This document shows, in pieces, positions 1 through 8,286 of a stretch of DNA of 34,100 nucleotides. The notes below the pieces were generated by a model, which worked only from the letters and a program-made list of their open reading frames with translations, did not search any database and had not been told where the DNA came from. How positions within the stretch are numbered: position 1 is the stretch's first letter; every line of letters begins with the position of its first letter. The DNA is from Pilibacter termitis (GTDB lineage Bacteria; Bacillota; Bacilli; Lactobacillales; Streptococcaceae). The stretch covers positions 1-34,100 of the forward strand of contig NZ_FUXI01000029.1 of NCBI RefSeq assembly GCF_900167335.1, given 5' to 3'. Position numbers and translations under genes: made by a program.

Positions 1-236
1 CCTTGCTTGCACTAAAACAACGGGAAGAAATAGACAACCGTTCCATTGGCGACTTGTTTTATTTGATGGTCGATGAATTATCTGACCTCTCTTTTGTAGT
101 GGCGTTCAAGCAACTCATCGAACTGTTCAAAAAAATATCTGCCGATGAATTGGTTTTAGATGACGAAACATTAAATAACATCATCAGTGAATTTCTCAGC
201 CAACTTCCCAAAAATTATCAAAGAGTATTTTGGTAG
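1..236 (+). mobile_element. C-terminal fragment of a probable IS4-type transposase
   Basis: An open frame enters from the left edge and stops at 236. The roughly 78 visible residues include a run like 'RSIGDLFYLMVDELSD' and end in 'LPKNYQRVFW'. From memory this resembles the C-terminal tail of IS4-family transposases common in Lactobacillales, but no catalytic residue lies in the window, so the family call is tentative. The frame is open right to the edge, so the TTG at position 3 is not a credible start. Confidence 0.45.
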
Positions 237-287
237 TTGATTGAGTGAGTTTTTCTTTGGTTAATGTTGGTGTAGCAAGGGGCGTAG

Positions 288-409
288 GGTGGTTTGGGTG
301 GTTCAAGTTATAGTTATTATTTGGTAGCAACAGACGTAAAAGAGTTAAATGAACAATTGAAACAAGCGAAAAAAAAGCTAGAACAAGATTCAAAATCAGA
401 CCTAAATTA
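288..409 (+). pseudogene. 3' remnant of an unidentified gene
   Basis: A frame open from 288 to a TAA at 407-409 encodes about 40 residues: a Gly/Ser/Tyr-rich start followed by a charged, helix-prone tail (KELNEQLKQAKKKLEQ). There is no start codon with a ribosome binding site, and an upstream in-frame TAG lies at 285. An intrinsic terminator follows immediately, as expected for the true 3' end of a gene whose 5' part was lost, perhaps through the adjacent transposase. I do not recognise the family. Confidence 0.3.
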
Positions 410-423
410 AAAGCACTTCTAAA

Positions 424-478
424 AAAAATCGCATGAAATCAACATTTGAGAAAATGAATTTCTGCGATTTTTCTTTTT
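424..478 (+). terminator. Intrinsic terminator with AAAAATCGCA stem
   Basis: The arm AAAAATCGCATGAAATC pairs with GAATTTCTGCGATTTTT, followed by a T-rich run. The same AAAAATCGC/GCGATTTTT stem recurs in the terminators at 2394 and 15136. Confidence 0.7.
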
Positions 479-617
479 TGCTGGTTTTCTTCCGACTTTT
501 TTTGCACCTTAGTTCACTATTTTTGCATCATAGTCAAAAGCTATTGTTCTTGCTAGTGTTTTTCCGTATTGTAAAAACAGAAACAGAAATCAAATAGTAA
601 AAACAAAGGAGAACGCT

Positions 618-1487
618 ATGCAAAAGATGATACAAGTAACAAATTTAACAAAGAAGTACGGAAATTTCACTGCTGTTGACAATTTGAGTTTTGACGTGAA
701 AAAAGGGAGTATTTTTGCCCTTCTCGGTGAAAATGGTGCAGGAAAATCTACAACGATTTCTTGTTTAACGACCCTTTTGTCTGCAAATTCAGGCGAGGTA
801 ATCATTGACGGAGCAACGCTTGGCGTAGACGATACACATATTCAAAATGCAATTGGCGTAGTGTTTCAAGATTCACTTTTAGATCGAAGTTTAACCGTGA
901 AAGAAAATTTATACTTGCGAGGTCGCCTTTATTCTCTCAGTAAAAAGGAAGTGCTAAATCGAATAAAGGAACTCGCTAGACAACTTTCAATGGAAGAATT
1001 TCTAAGTCAATCTTACGGAACACTTTCTGGAGGACAGCGTAGACGCGTGGATATTGCTCGTGCATTACTTCACCAGCCTGCTATCTTATTTTTAGATGAA
1101 CCGACAACAGCCCTTGACCCGCTTAGCCGTGTGCAAACATGGAAAGCAATCAAAACTTTGCGTGAAGAGCAACAACTGACCGTTTTTTTGACGACTCATT
1201 ACATGGAAGAAGTCGAAAATGCAGATGACGTGTTAATTTTAGATAAGGGAGTGAAAAAAGCATTTGGCACACCTATGGAATTAAAACAGCAATTTGCTCC
1301 AAATATTTTGTCGCTCTACGATGAAAATGGTAAGAAAACGGAAATCATGGTAGCTCATAGCATGGAGGCTCTTGAATATTTGAATGAACACAAAACAAAC
1401 TATCATCATTTTGAACTTCGACTTGGAACAATGGATGACGTATTTTTACATTTGACAACGAAAAAAAGAGAGGTGGCGGAAAAATGA
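618..1487 (+). CDS. ABC-2 type exporter, ATP-binding protein (DrrA-like)
   Basis: This cytoplasmic ATPase of 289 residues should power the membrane protein encoded next. Walker A is GENGAGKST near residues 37-45, the signature is LSGGQRRR near 138-145, and Walker B is ILFLDEPTTALD near 157-168, followed by the switch histidine in TTHYMEE. The length and the C-terminal extension fit the DrrA/CcmA class of multidrug or antibiotic exporters. The start is preceded by AAAGGAG with good spacing. The last codons overlap the permease start by four bases (ATGA), implying translational coupling. The substrate cannot be inferred. Confidence 0.93.
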   Translation: MQKMIQVTNLTKKYGNFTAVDNLSFDVKKGSIFALLGENGAGKSTTISCLTTLLSANSGEVIIDGATLGVDDTHIQNAIGVVFQDSLLDRSLTVKENLYLRGRLYSLSKKEVLNRIKELARQLSMEEFLSQSYGTLSGGQRRRVDIARALLHQPAILFLDEPTTALDPLSRVQTWKAIKTLREEQQLTVFLTTHYMEEVENADDVLILDKGVKKAFGTPMELKQQFAPNILSLYDENGKKTEIMVAHSMEALEYLNEHKTNYHHFELRLGTMDDVFLHLTTKKREVAEK

Positions 1488-2380
1488 GCAATTTACTTAC
1501 ACTTACCAACAGAAATTTGAAAATCTACACGAAGAACAAAGGTCGCCTAATTTTCTCCTTCTTCTCTCCTGCACTTGTTTTAGTGCTTTATAACGTCTTT
1601 TTATATGGTGTCATTGAGAGAAGTTTCACGAAGAATTTCCAAGGAATAAATGCAAGTAAGGAAGAAATTTCAACTGCTATTTTACTTTGGATTGTCTCTG
1701 GAGCTATTTACCTTGCAACACTTTCTACTGCAACTTCGGCAATACAAGGTTATACGGAAGACCGTTTGAATAGAGCATTTGATGACTTTTACATTACACC
1801 AATCTCACGTTTTGAACTGGCACTTAGCCACATTCTTTCGACATTTGTGATAACTTTCGTCATTACCACCACGCTTTATTTGGCAAGTATTCTCGCAACA
1901 TTTGGTCGTATTCCGTTTTCTCCTATGATACTTGTAGGAATTTTGGTTGAAAGCCTGTTTGCTGCTGCTTTCTTGGCATTTCTAGCCGTTTGTTTTGCCA
2001 ATTCTGAGGGGAGCGTGACAGCTCTCAGTGCGTTGATGAACTCGCTTGGCGGATTTTTAGCTGGAGTGTATATCACTTTTGATACGTTGGGCAACGTTTT
2101 TGCAAGCAGTTTGAAACTTCTCCCTTTCGCCCAAGGTGCTACGCTTTTTCGTGAGTATTTTATGCAGGAAAAAATGAATGATTTAATAGAAAAATTTCCA
2201 CCTACTGTTCAAAGCGACGTACGAGAAAAAGTTTTTGAGGGGTTTGGCATTTCTTTGACGACATTTGATAAAACATTGTCAAGCACCTCCGTTCTCCTGC
2301 TCGCTCTTGCGTGGTCGGTATTCCTTTTAGCAATTACCGTGAAAATGATTGCCCGCAAACGAAATGGCGGGGAAATGTAA
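1484..2380 (+). CDS. ABC-2 type exporter, permease
   Basis: A protein of 298 residues with about six hydrophobic segments and the ABC-2 permease layout: a charged N-terminus (LTNRNLKIYTKNKGRLIFSF), a long extracytoplasmic loop after the first membrane segment, and a final helix followed by KMIARKRNGGEM. It forms the membrane half of the exporter encoded with the upstream ATPase, overlapping it by ATGA. It has its own terminator, so the two genes form a complete two-gene operon. The role is drug, bacteriocin or lipid export by family analogy; nothing in the sequence identifies the cargo. Confidence 0.9.
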   Translation: MSNLLTLTNRNLKIYTKNKGRLIFSFFSPALVLVLYNVFLYGVIERSFTKNFQGINASKEEISTAILLWIVSGAIYLATLSTATSAIQGYTEDRLNRAFDDFYITPISRFELALSHILSTFVITFVITTTLYLASILATFGRIPFSPMILVGILVESLFAAAFLAFLAVCFANSEGSVTALSALMNSLGGFLAGVYITFDTLGNVFASSLKLLPFAQGATLFREYFMQEKMNDLIEKFPPTVQSDVREKVFEGFGISLTTFDKTLSSTSVLLLALAWSVFLLAITVKMIARKRNGGEM

Positions 2381-2393
2381 ATAAGATAAACTA

Positions 2394-2426
2394 TAAAAAT
2401 CGCTGAATTATTGGCGATTTTTTTCT
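2394..2426 (+). terminator. Intrinsic terminator after the ABC exporter
   Basis: AAAAATCGCTGAA and TTGGCGATTTTTTTC form a short stem with a T-run, 15 bases after the permease stop. Confidence 0.8.
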
Positions 2427-2449
2427 TAGAAAGATACCTCTAAAAAGTA

Positions 2450-2479
2450 TTGACAAAATAGTATATACCATTTTATAAT
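2450..2479 (+). promoter_or_regulatory. Promoter with candidate GntR/HutC-type operator for the gntR-pepV operon
   Basis: A near-consensus promoter has -35 TTGACA at 2450-2455 and -10 TATAAT at 2474-2479, with an 18-base spacer. The spacer contains the palindrome GTATATAC (2461-2468) within TAGTATATACCA, similar in style to the GGTATA-type sites of HutC/NagR regulators. A repressor bound there would occlude RNA polymerase, suggesting autoregulation by the downstream GntR protein. The promoter is seen directly; operator function is inferred. Confidence 0.7.
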
Positions 2480-2510
2480 GTAAACGGAAACAGAGAATAG
2501 AGGTGAAGAA

Positions 2511-3233
2511 TTGAAAAAAGCATTATACAAACAAATAGAAGAAAAAATAGAGGAGCGGATACTGGCAAATGAATACGGAAGTCGTAATCGACTGCCTAGC
2601 GAGTATGAACTTGCCGAAGAATTTGCAGTGAGTCGCTTGACCATTCGCAAAGCATTGCAGCAATTAATCGACAAAAAAATGCTGTATCGCAGAGAAAATG
2701 CTGGTCTTTATGTCATGAGCAAACCAAAAATCGTAAGTGGGAAAGGAGGGTTGCACTCGTTTAGCGAAGTTGCAAAAAAACAAGGAAAATCCGTTCATAC
2801 AAGAGTGTTAGATTTCCAAGAAATTCCCTACCAACAAGAAATTTGGGAAGAATTAGAGGCGGCAGAGGAGGAAAAAATTCTTCATATCACTCGCATACGT
2901 TCCTTAGAAAACGAACCTATGACTATTGAAGAACTTTGGATACGAAGAAAATATTTGCCTGAAAAACTCTCAACAACGCTATTTACACAATCTATTTTTC
3001 AACTTATTGAGCAAAAAATTAAACTTGCCTATTCACATCAAGAAATCGAAGGGCGAGTAGCAAATAAAAAAGAGGCAGATTTGTTGAAAATAAAGGAAAA
3101 TAGTGCGATTTTACACGTACATTCTATCACTTACGGTGTGACTGGTGTGCCAATTTTAGTAGATAGCTCTTTTTACCGAGCTGACAAATATAAATTTCAA
3201 ACGACCTATATAAGAAATGGAGAAGAAAAATGA
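2511..3233 (+). CDS. GntR family regulator, HutC/UTRA subfamily
   Basis: This 240-residue DNA-binding protein has an N-terminal winged helix (YKQIEEKIEERILANEYGSRNRLPSEYELAEEFAVSRLTIRKALQQL, about residues 5-52) followed by a UTRA-type ligand domain (about 90-230). The length is standard for HutC-type regulators. The start is TTG, chosen because AGAGGTG lies eight or so bases upstream and the helix-turn-helix begins right after. Its stop overlaps the peptidase start (ATGA), so both are made from one message. It probably senses a small metabolite linked to peptide or amino-sugar use and controls its own operon. The ligand is unknown. Confidence 0.9.
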   Translation: MKKALYKQIEEKIEERILANEYGSRNRLPSEYELAEEFAVSRLTIRKALQQLIDKKMLYRRENAGLYVMSKPKIVSGKGGLHSFSEVAKKQGKSVHTRVLDFQEIPYQQEIWEELEAAEEEKILHITRIRSLENEPMTIEELWIRRKYLPEKLSTTLFTQSIFQLIEQKIKLAYSHQEIEGRVANKKEADLLKIKENSAILHVHSITYGVTGVPILVDSSFYRADKYKFQTTYIRNGEEK

Positions 3234-4510
3234 TTGAAAGCGAAGTGTTTCTAAGCGGACTTGACCGTCTGCTGAAAATTCCTAGCGTGCGAGAGGTGGC
3301 GGAGGAAGATGCACCTTTTGGAAAACAAAGTCGTATGGCACTAGAGGAGATTGTCAAAATCGCTCGTGAACTAGGATTTCAAGCACGCATGGTGAAAAAT
3401 GTCGCTGCCGTTGTAGAATACGGTTATGGCGAGGAATATTTCGGGATTTTTGGGCATTTAGATGTCGTACCTGCAGGTTGTGGTTGGAGCGTGCCTCCTT
3501 ATCAGCTGAATGACTGCGGTGAAAAGTTTATCGCTCGTGGCGTTCTTGACAATAAAGGCCCTATTTTCACTTGTCTTTATGCTCTTTGGCGATTGAAAGA
3601 GGAAGGTTTTACGCCAGTCATTCCAATTCGTATCGTTTTTGGTTCGAGTGAAGAAACAGGTTCTGAGGACATGAGCATTTATCTTGAAAATGAACCACCC
3701 GCACTTTTTGGTTTCACACCAGACGGAAAATTTCCTGCGATTTACGGGGAACGTGGTTTGGTAAATTTCTCCATTCGAACAACGCTTGATAGAGCTGCTT
3801 TAAAAAATTTGAGTGAAATCTCTGGCGATCAATCACGTGCATTTGTGCCTGATCATCTTTCCGTTAGCTACAACCAAAAAGAAATTACCGCTTTAGGAAA
3901 AAAAGCTCCGTCAAACGCTCCAGAACTTGGGGAAAATGCGATTACTCTACTTGCAAAAAAACTTTTGGAAGAAAAGTTGCCCGAGAAACTTCGTGAGTAT
4001 TTCACATGGCTCGTTGAGACTATGCACGAAAAACATTTTGGCGAAGGGCTTGGACTTGATTTTTCCGATGAAGAAAGTGGGAAAACCATTATCACGCCTG
4101 TCAATTTCCAAAAATACGAGAACGCTTTGGAAATCGAGTTAGCTGTTCGCTATCCTGTCACTGTGAGCGAAGAAGAATTAACACACGCACTTGAAAAACA
4201 TTTGCCAAGCGAAACACAAGTCGAAGTCGTTCGCAGAATCCCTGGAGTTGTCAAGGATAAAAATCAATGGTGGATACAGGAATTATCCAAAATTTATGAG
4301 GATTTCACAGGATTGAGCGGAAAACCAACAACGACAACAGGTGCTACTTATGCTAGAAGTGTACCAAATATCATCGCCTTTGGTCCCTCATTCCCCGGGC
4401 AAAAAGGAATTGCTCACAATGCAGATGAATATATGCTGAAAGAGGATTTTGAAAAGTTATATGAAATTTACAAAGAAAGTATCAAGGTTTTGAGTTCTCA
4501 TCAATTTTAG
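3230..4510 (+). CDS. M20 family dipeptidase (PepV-like)
   Basis: A cytoplasmic metallopeptidase of 426 residues. M20 motifs are visible in order: GHLDVVPAG (metal His and Asp), GVLDNKGP (bridging Asp), GSSEETGSED (catalytic and metal Glu), FTPDGKFP, and a late metal His in KGIAHNADEYM. This matches PepV-type dipeptidases that split dipeptides, including beta-Ala or D-Ala dipeptides; it is somewhat shorter than the usual 465-470 residues. It overlaps the regulator by four bases, so expression is tied to that GntR protein. No intrinsic terminator is evident; an R1 repeat begins about 20 bases downstream. Confidence 0.85.
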   Translation: MIESEVFLSGLDRLLKIPSVREVAEEDAPFGKQSRMALEEIVKIARELGFQARMVKNVAAVVEYGYGEEYFGIFGHLDVVPAGCGWSVPPYQLNDCGEKFIARGVLDNKGPIFTCLYALWRLKEEGFTPVIPIRIVFGSSEETGSEDMSIYLENEPPALFGFTPDGKFPAIYGERGLVNFSIRTTLDRAALKNLSEISGDQSRAFVPDHLSVSYNQKEITALGKKAPSNAPELGENAITLLAKKLLEEKLPEKLREYFTWLVETMHEKHFGEGLGLDFSDEESGKTIITPVNFQKYENALEIELAVRYPVTVSEEELTHALEKHLPSETQVEVVRRIPGVVKDKNQWWIQELSKIYEDFTGLSGKPTTTTGATYARSVPNIIAFGPSFPGQKGIAHNADEYMLKEDFEKLYEIYKESIKVLSSHQF

Positions 4511-4530
4511 GGAACCTATAAAAACAACAC

Positions 4531-4724
4531 AAAGAAAAATAGAAAAGCGGAGAGGGGCGGTTTGAAGTCTGTGGCAGTGAGCCACGTCGTTCATTTACTG
4601 CTACACTTCGTTTCGCATACAGTCTTTCTAAGAATCAAAGATTCTTGAAAGACTAGCATTGAAACGAAGTTTCAAGCGACGTTGTGAACAGCCACCAGAC
4701 TTCAGCCACTCGTAGCTAGACACA
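4531..4724 (+). repeat. R1 repeat, long form, CTAGACA end facing the 4740 gene
   Basis: A structured repeat of about 194 bp. Its outer arms match other R1 copies, but the apex carries about 70 extra bases, including the hairpin AGTCTTTCTAAGAATC/GATTCTTGAAAGACT. A nearly identical long form lies inverted at 7966-8148. The end CGTAGCTAGACA is followed directly by the AAAAGGAG ribosome binding site of the next gene, so the element probably forms its 5' leader. Confidence 0.85.
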
Positions 4725-4739
4725 AAAGGAGAAAATAAA

Positions 4740-5711
4740 ATGTACGGAATCATCGCAACATGGAGAATGTCGTTAGAGGGCATTTGTGAAGAAATAGAGG
4801 ATTTAAAAAATAACGGAACAATCGAAAACGCATTGGTCAACGCAATTTCAGCAGTCGAGGATTTCCCTTATTATAAATCGGTAGGCTACGGCGGTTTGCC
4901 AAATGAGGAAATGGAAGTCGAATTAGATGCCGCATTTATGAATGGCGACAACATGGCAATCGGTGCGGTGGCGGGAATAAAAGATTTCGCCAACCCTGTC
5001 AAAATCGCTTGCCAACTAAGTAAAGAATATCTCAACAATATGCTCGTTGGCAATGGTGCTGAAAAATACGCTCATAAAAACGGATTTGAGCGAAAAAATA
5101 TGCTAAGTGAGCGAGCGAAAATTCATTATCATAACAAACGCAAAGAATTGCAACTTGCCGAAAAAGAAATCGGCACGATGAAAGCCTATCGTGGTCATGA
5201 TACGGTAGGAATGGTAGGCGTTGATACACTTGGAAGTGTGGCAGCTGCGACTAGCACAAGTGGACTTTTCCTCAAAAAACAAGGACGTGTGGGCGACTCT
5301 GCCCTTTCAGGTTCTGGTTTTTATGCCGATAGCAAAGTCGGTGCTGCTACTGCAACAGGACTTGGCGAAGATTTGATGAAAGGCTGTATCTCCTACGAAA
5401 TCGTCCGTCTTATGAAACAAGGACATTCCGCTCAACTTGCGTGTGAAATGGCAGTGAATGAGTTGGAAAAGGAACTGATTGAGCGAGTAGGTGAGGCTGG
5501 TGATATTTCCGTTGTAGCAATGAGTAAAAACGGTGAATTTGGTGCTGCCTCAACGATCGAGAACTTCTCTTTTGTCGTGGCAAACGAACAGACACCACCG
5601 AGTGTATTCCTTGTCAAACGTGACGGCAAACATCATCTGCACATCCCCGCAACAAAAGAATGGCTAGAAAATTATCTCACTACACGCATGATGCCTTTAG
5701 AAAAAAAATAG
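4740..5711 (+). CDS. N4-(beta-N-acetylglucosaminyl)-L-asparaginase / isoaspartyl-peptidase family Ntn hydrolase
   Basis: The 323 residues match the glycosylasparaginase fold. The hallmark is GHDTVGMVGVD around residues 152-162; Thr155 after HD would be the N-terminal nucleophile exposed by autocleavage into two subunits. A Gly-rich segment follows (STSGLFLKKQGRVGDSALSGSGFYAD), typical of the substrate pocket. There is no signal peptide, so it should be cytoplasmic. The family releases aspartate from glycosyl-asparagine or related amides; the natural substrate here is unknown. The start has AAAAGGAG located right at the end of an R1 repeat. It is convergent with rlmH and shares a terminator. 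Confidence 0.85.
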   Translation: MYGIIATWRMSLEGICEEIEDLKNNGTIENALVNAISAVEDFPYYKSVGYGGLPNEEMEVELDAAFMNGDNMAIGAVAGIKDFANPVKIACQLSKEYLNNMLVGNGAEKYAHKNGFERKNMLSERAKIHYHNKRKELQLAEKEIGTMKAYRGHDTVGMVGVDTLGSVAAATSTSGLFLKKQGRVGDSALSGSGFYADSKVGAATATGLGEDLMKGCISYEIVRLMKQGHSAQLACEMAVNELEKELIERVGEAGDISVVAMSKNGEFGAASTIENFSFVVANEQTPPSVFLVKRDGKHHLHIPATKEWLENYLTTRMMPLEKK

Positions 5712-5728
5712 CCCCCTTCTTACAGCAA

Positions 5729-5762
5729 TAAGCTTGCAATTTTTGAACATTGCAAGCTTTTC
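5729..5762. terminator. Bidirectional terminator between the 4740 gene and rlmH
   Basis: AAGCTTGCAAT and ATTGCAAGCTTTT form a strong stem with an A-rich left flank and a short T-run on the right, so it can serve both converging genes. Confidence 0.75.
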
Positions 5763-5767
5763 GCTTT

Positions 5768-6247
5768 CTATTTATGATAAGGCTCACCTGCATTAATCCG
5801 AAAAACACGATAAATTTGCTCAGTTAAAATCAATCGCATTAACTGATGAGGATAGGTCAAACGTCCGAAACTAATCGCTTTATCCGCTCGTTTACTTACT
5901 TCTTCACTTGTGCCAAGTGAGCCTCCAATAATAAAGGTGATTTTGCTCTTTCCATGAGTGCCAAGATTGCGAATTTCTTCCGCTAACTCTTCACTTGAAG
6001 GAAGCGTGCCGTGAATGGCAAGTTCAAAAACAAATTCATCTTCTTTGATTTTAGACAAAATTCTTTGCCCTTCTTTCTCCTTGATTTGTTTCATTTGCAT
6101 TTCACTCAGGTTTTCAGGAGCTTTTTCATCTGCCAACTCAATCATCTCTAGCTTACAATAACTCTTCAAACGCTTAGCATACTCCTCAATCCCCATTTTC
6201 AAATACTTTTCTTTCAGTTTTCCTACGGTAATAATTTTAATATTCAT
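5768..6247 (-). CDS. rlmH: 23S rRNA (pseudouridine1915-N3)-methyltransferase RlmH
   Basis: A SPOUT-class enzyme that uses S-adenosylmethionine to methylate pseudouridine 1915 in helix 69 of 23S rRNA on assembled ribosomes. From the chosen ATG the product is 159 residues, exactly the usual length, starting [16 protein letters not shown]. The SAM-binding knot motif [13 protein letters not shown] is present, as is the C-terminal [31 protein letters not shown] signature. The start at 6247 is preceded by GGAGGAG; an ATG 42 bases further upstream would add a non-conserved tail. In many Lactobacillales rlmH neighbours htrA and lies near oriC. Confidence 0.96.
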   Translation of the reverse strand: MNIKIITVGKLKEKYLKMGIEEYAKRLKSYCKLEMIELADEKAPENLSEMQMKQIKEKEGQRILSKIKEDEFVFELAIHGTLPSSEELAEEIRNLGTHGKSKITFIIGGSLGTSEEVSKRADKAISFGRLTYPHQLMRLILTEQIYRVFRINAGEPYHK

Positions 6248-6349
6248 CTTTCTCCTCCATTTATTTTCAATATCACTTTTAAGGTACACTTTAGTATTAT
6301 ACTCAATCCTTTTTAGAGGAGTCCATAAATAAAACCTTTTTACACATTC

Positions 6350-6539
6350 TGTGGAAAACGTTCATTTGAGTTTTCCACCGTTTTTTCCACATTTTTACAA
6401 GTTATCCACAATTTTTTGTACTTGTTTCTCACATTGTCCTAGGCTGTTTCACATATTATCTGACAATTCCACAGACTTTTTCACAACTTTGTGGAAAACT
6501 ACTTTCCTTTTTCCACAAGATTTCCACAGCTTTTCCACA
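6350..6539. other. Cluster of DnaA-box-like sites
   Basis: About 190 bases hold one perfect TTATCCACA box (6402-6410) and several TTTTCCACA-type boxes, one mismatch from consensus: 6383-6391, 6509-6517 and 6531-6539 on plus, with 6350-6358 and 6490-6498 on minus. Weaker matches lie at 6371, 6465, 6477 and 6520. The region sits between the symporter terminator and the rlmH promoter and has no credible gene. It could be oriC, a relic of it, or a DnaA-titrating locus. dnaA itself is not in the window and no clear unwinding element was seen. Confidence 0.65.
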
Positions 6540-6551
6540 ATTTTCTTCAAA

Positions 6552-6582
6552 AAAACCATTGCAACAGGGAATTGCAATGGTT
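6552..6582 (-). terminator. Terminator of the symporter gene
   Basis: On the minus strand AACCATTGCA pairs with TGCAATGGTT followed by a run of seven T, about 20 bases after the symporter stop. Confidence 0.8.
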
Positions 6583-6600
6583 AAGTGTGAATGGGGAACT

Positions 6601-7947
6601 CTAATTTTTTGTTTCAAAATGAATTTGTTCGTTTTCGTAAATAGTTTCATCTAACATATCCAAATCTTTGGCTATCCATAAACCGCTAATGCTATCATCT
6701 AGTACGTTGACCGCTGTAACAAGCATTTCAACTGGTCGATTAATCGCAAGAATGAGCGTATAAGCTGCCATAGCACTTGGATTGACAAAACCTAGTCCGC
6801 TAATAATCGTATAAAGTAAAATTGCTCCCGCCCCCGGTGCTGCTGGTGTGGAAAGCGAGCCAATAAGCGTTAAGGCAATAATCAGCACAATTTCAGAAAA
6901 ACCAATCGAATATCCTCCGCTTTTTGCAATGAAATACGTTGCAATAATTTGCATGATTGCTGTCCCTGTCATATTTAGTGTTGTCGCTAACGGTACGATA
7001 AATGAGGCAATATCTTTGTTCATCCCTAGTTCATCTGTCGTTGTTTCCAAATTCAGTGGCAATGTCGCAACAGATGACGAAGTAGAAAAGGCAAACAATG
7101 CAACTTTATACATTTTCTTGAAATAAATTCTTGGATTGACTTTGATAACAAACTTCAAAATCAATGAAAAGACGACAAGAACAAAGAAAAATAAGGTTAC
7201 AATCGTCAATAACATATACACCATTGCACTTCCAAGATAATTCAATCCATAAGAGGCGAAAGTTCTCGTGATAAGAGCAAAAATCGCAAATGGGCTCAGT
7301 TTTAAAATAACAAAATTCAAGTATTTTATCGCAAGCATATTGATTTCATCATTTAATTTGCTTAGCAAAGTTTTTTCCTTAAATGACTGCAAGCCAATTC
7401 CTACAATCAAAGCAAGTAGAACGACCGACAAAATCGCACCGTTATTGGTAAATGTTGCCACCAAATTGGGTTGAACCAAATCAAGTAGCACCGTAAGTGG
7501 ATTCCCGTTTGCTTTTACCTCACTCACATTATCCAATCCCTTGGGTGCTTCAAAGTGGAAAAGATTCATTGAATACCCCGTCAATCCTACAACCGTTCCA
7601 ATAACAAGAGCAATCGAGAGCAAGATAAAAAGATTGCCAAACGTTTTTTTCGCAATTTTATTGAGCAAACTCGTGTCGTGAATATGCTCAATTGCCTTGA
7701 CAATTGAAGTGAAAATAAGCGGTACAATGATAAACTGCAAACTTTTTAAGAATAATTGCCCAACAAGGTAAAACAGCCCTAGTGATTTCTCCTGCCCCTC
7801 CTGTGTAATATCGACAAAGAGCAAATTGGTAAGTGTCGTCCAAATCTCTTTTGACGAATTTTCACGGACGTAGACGAAAATAAGTCCAAAAACAACTCCT
7901 AATACTAATGATAAAACCGATTTTTTTGCAAATGACATTTTTTTCAA
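6601..7947 (-). CDS. Dicarboxylate/amino acid:cation symporter (DAACS; TcyP-like)
   Basis: An integral membrane carrier of about 445 residues with eight or more hydrophobic segments and the family's re-entrant-loop signatures: FSTSSSVATLPLN (serine-rich HP1), then LNMTGTAIMQ (the NMDGT position in glutamate carriers) and LSTPAAPGAGAI (HP2). It couples uptake of an acidic amino acid, dicarboxylate or cystine to Na+ or H+. The changed NMTGT and overall similarity favour a cystine/TcyP-like carrier, but substrate is uncertain. The start is TTG at 7947 with AGGAAA upstream, or ATG at 7938. The 5' leader carries two R1 repeats and, further up, a structured element ending in a terminator, so attenuation is likely. 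Confidence 0.88.
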   Translation of the reverse strand: MKKMSFAKKSVLSLVLGVVFGLIFVYVRENSSKEIWTTLTNLLFVDITQEGQEKSLGLFYLVGQLFLKSLQFIIVPLIFTSIVKAIEHIHDTSLLNKIAKKTFGNLFILLSIALVIGTVVGLTGYSMNLFHFEAPKGLDNVSEVKANGNPLTVLLDLVQPNLVATFTNNGAILSVVLLALIVGIGLQSFKEKTLLSKLNDEINMLAIKYLNFVILKLSPFAIFALITRTFASYGLNYLGSAMVYMLLTIVTLFFFVLVVFSLILKFVIKVNPRIYFKKMYKVALFAFSTSSSVATLPLNLETTTDELGMNKDIASFIVPLATTLNMTGTAIMQIIATYFIAKSGGYSIGFSEIVLIIALTLIGSLSTPAAPGAGAILLYTIISGLGFVNPSAMAAYTLILAINRPVEMLVTAVNVLDDSISGLWIAKDLDMLDETIYENEQIHFETKN

Positions 7948-7965
7948 TGTTTTGTTTCCTTTCCT

Positions 7966-8148
7966 TTTGTCTAGCTACGAAGTGCTGAAGTCTGGTGGTT
8001 GTTCGCAACGTCGCTTGAAACTTCGTTTCAATGCTAGTCTTTCAAGAATCTTTGATTCTTAGAAAGACTGTATGCGAAACGAAGTGTAGCAGTAAATAAA
8101 CGGCATGGCTCACTACCACAGACTTCAAAACGCCCCTCTCACTTTTCT
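7966..8148 (-). repeat. R1 repeat, long form, CTAGACAAA end facing the symporter
   Basis: Nearly identical, in inverted orientation, to the long-form copy at 4531-4724, including the extra AGTCTTTCAAGAATC hairpin. It ends about 20 bases before the symporter start, next to its ribosome binding site. Confidence 0.85.
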
Positions 8149-8271
8149 TTGTCTAGCTATGAGGGGCAGGAGTTGGGCGACTGCTCACAACGTCGCTCGA
8201 AACTAACGTTTCGAGTAAATAAACGACGTGGTTCGCTGTCGCAAACTCCTGAACGCCCCTCTTCGCTTTTA
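8149..8271 (-). repeat. R1 repeat, standard form
   Basis: A 123-bp copy directly abutting the long form; the junction reads CTTTTCTTTGTCTAGCT. The apical stem is CTCGAAAC/GTTTCGAG and the middle stem is GGCGAC/GTCGC. Confidence 0.85.
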
Positions 8272-8286
8272 TGTTTCTTTTGAAAC

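Noticed and set aside
2432-2447. GATACCTCTAAAAAG as another R2 copy; likewise similar pieces near 6285-6325, 10914, 21002 and 24416
   Set aside because: Each matches only one terminal repeat or matches loosely; no paired second end with an R2 interior, so not annotated as elements.
6351-6584. A 77-codon open frame across the DnaA-box cluster
   Set aside because: No ribosome binding site; its Phe/Ser-rich composition merely reflects repeated TTTTCCACA boxes.
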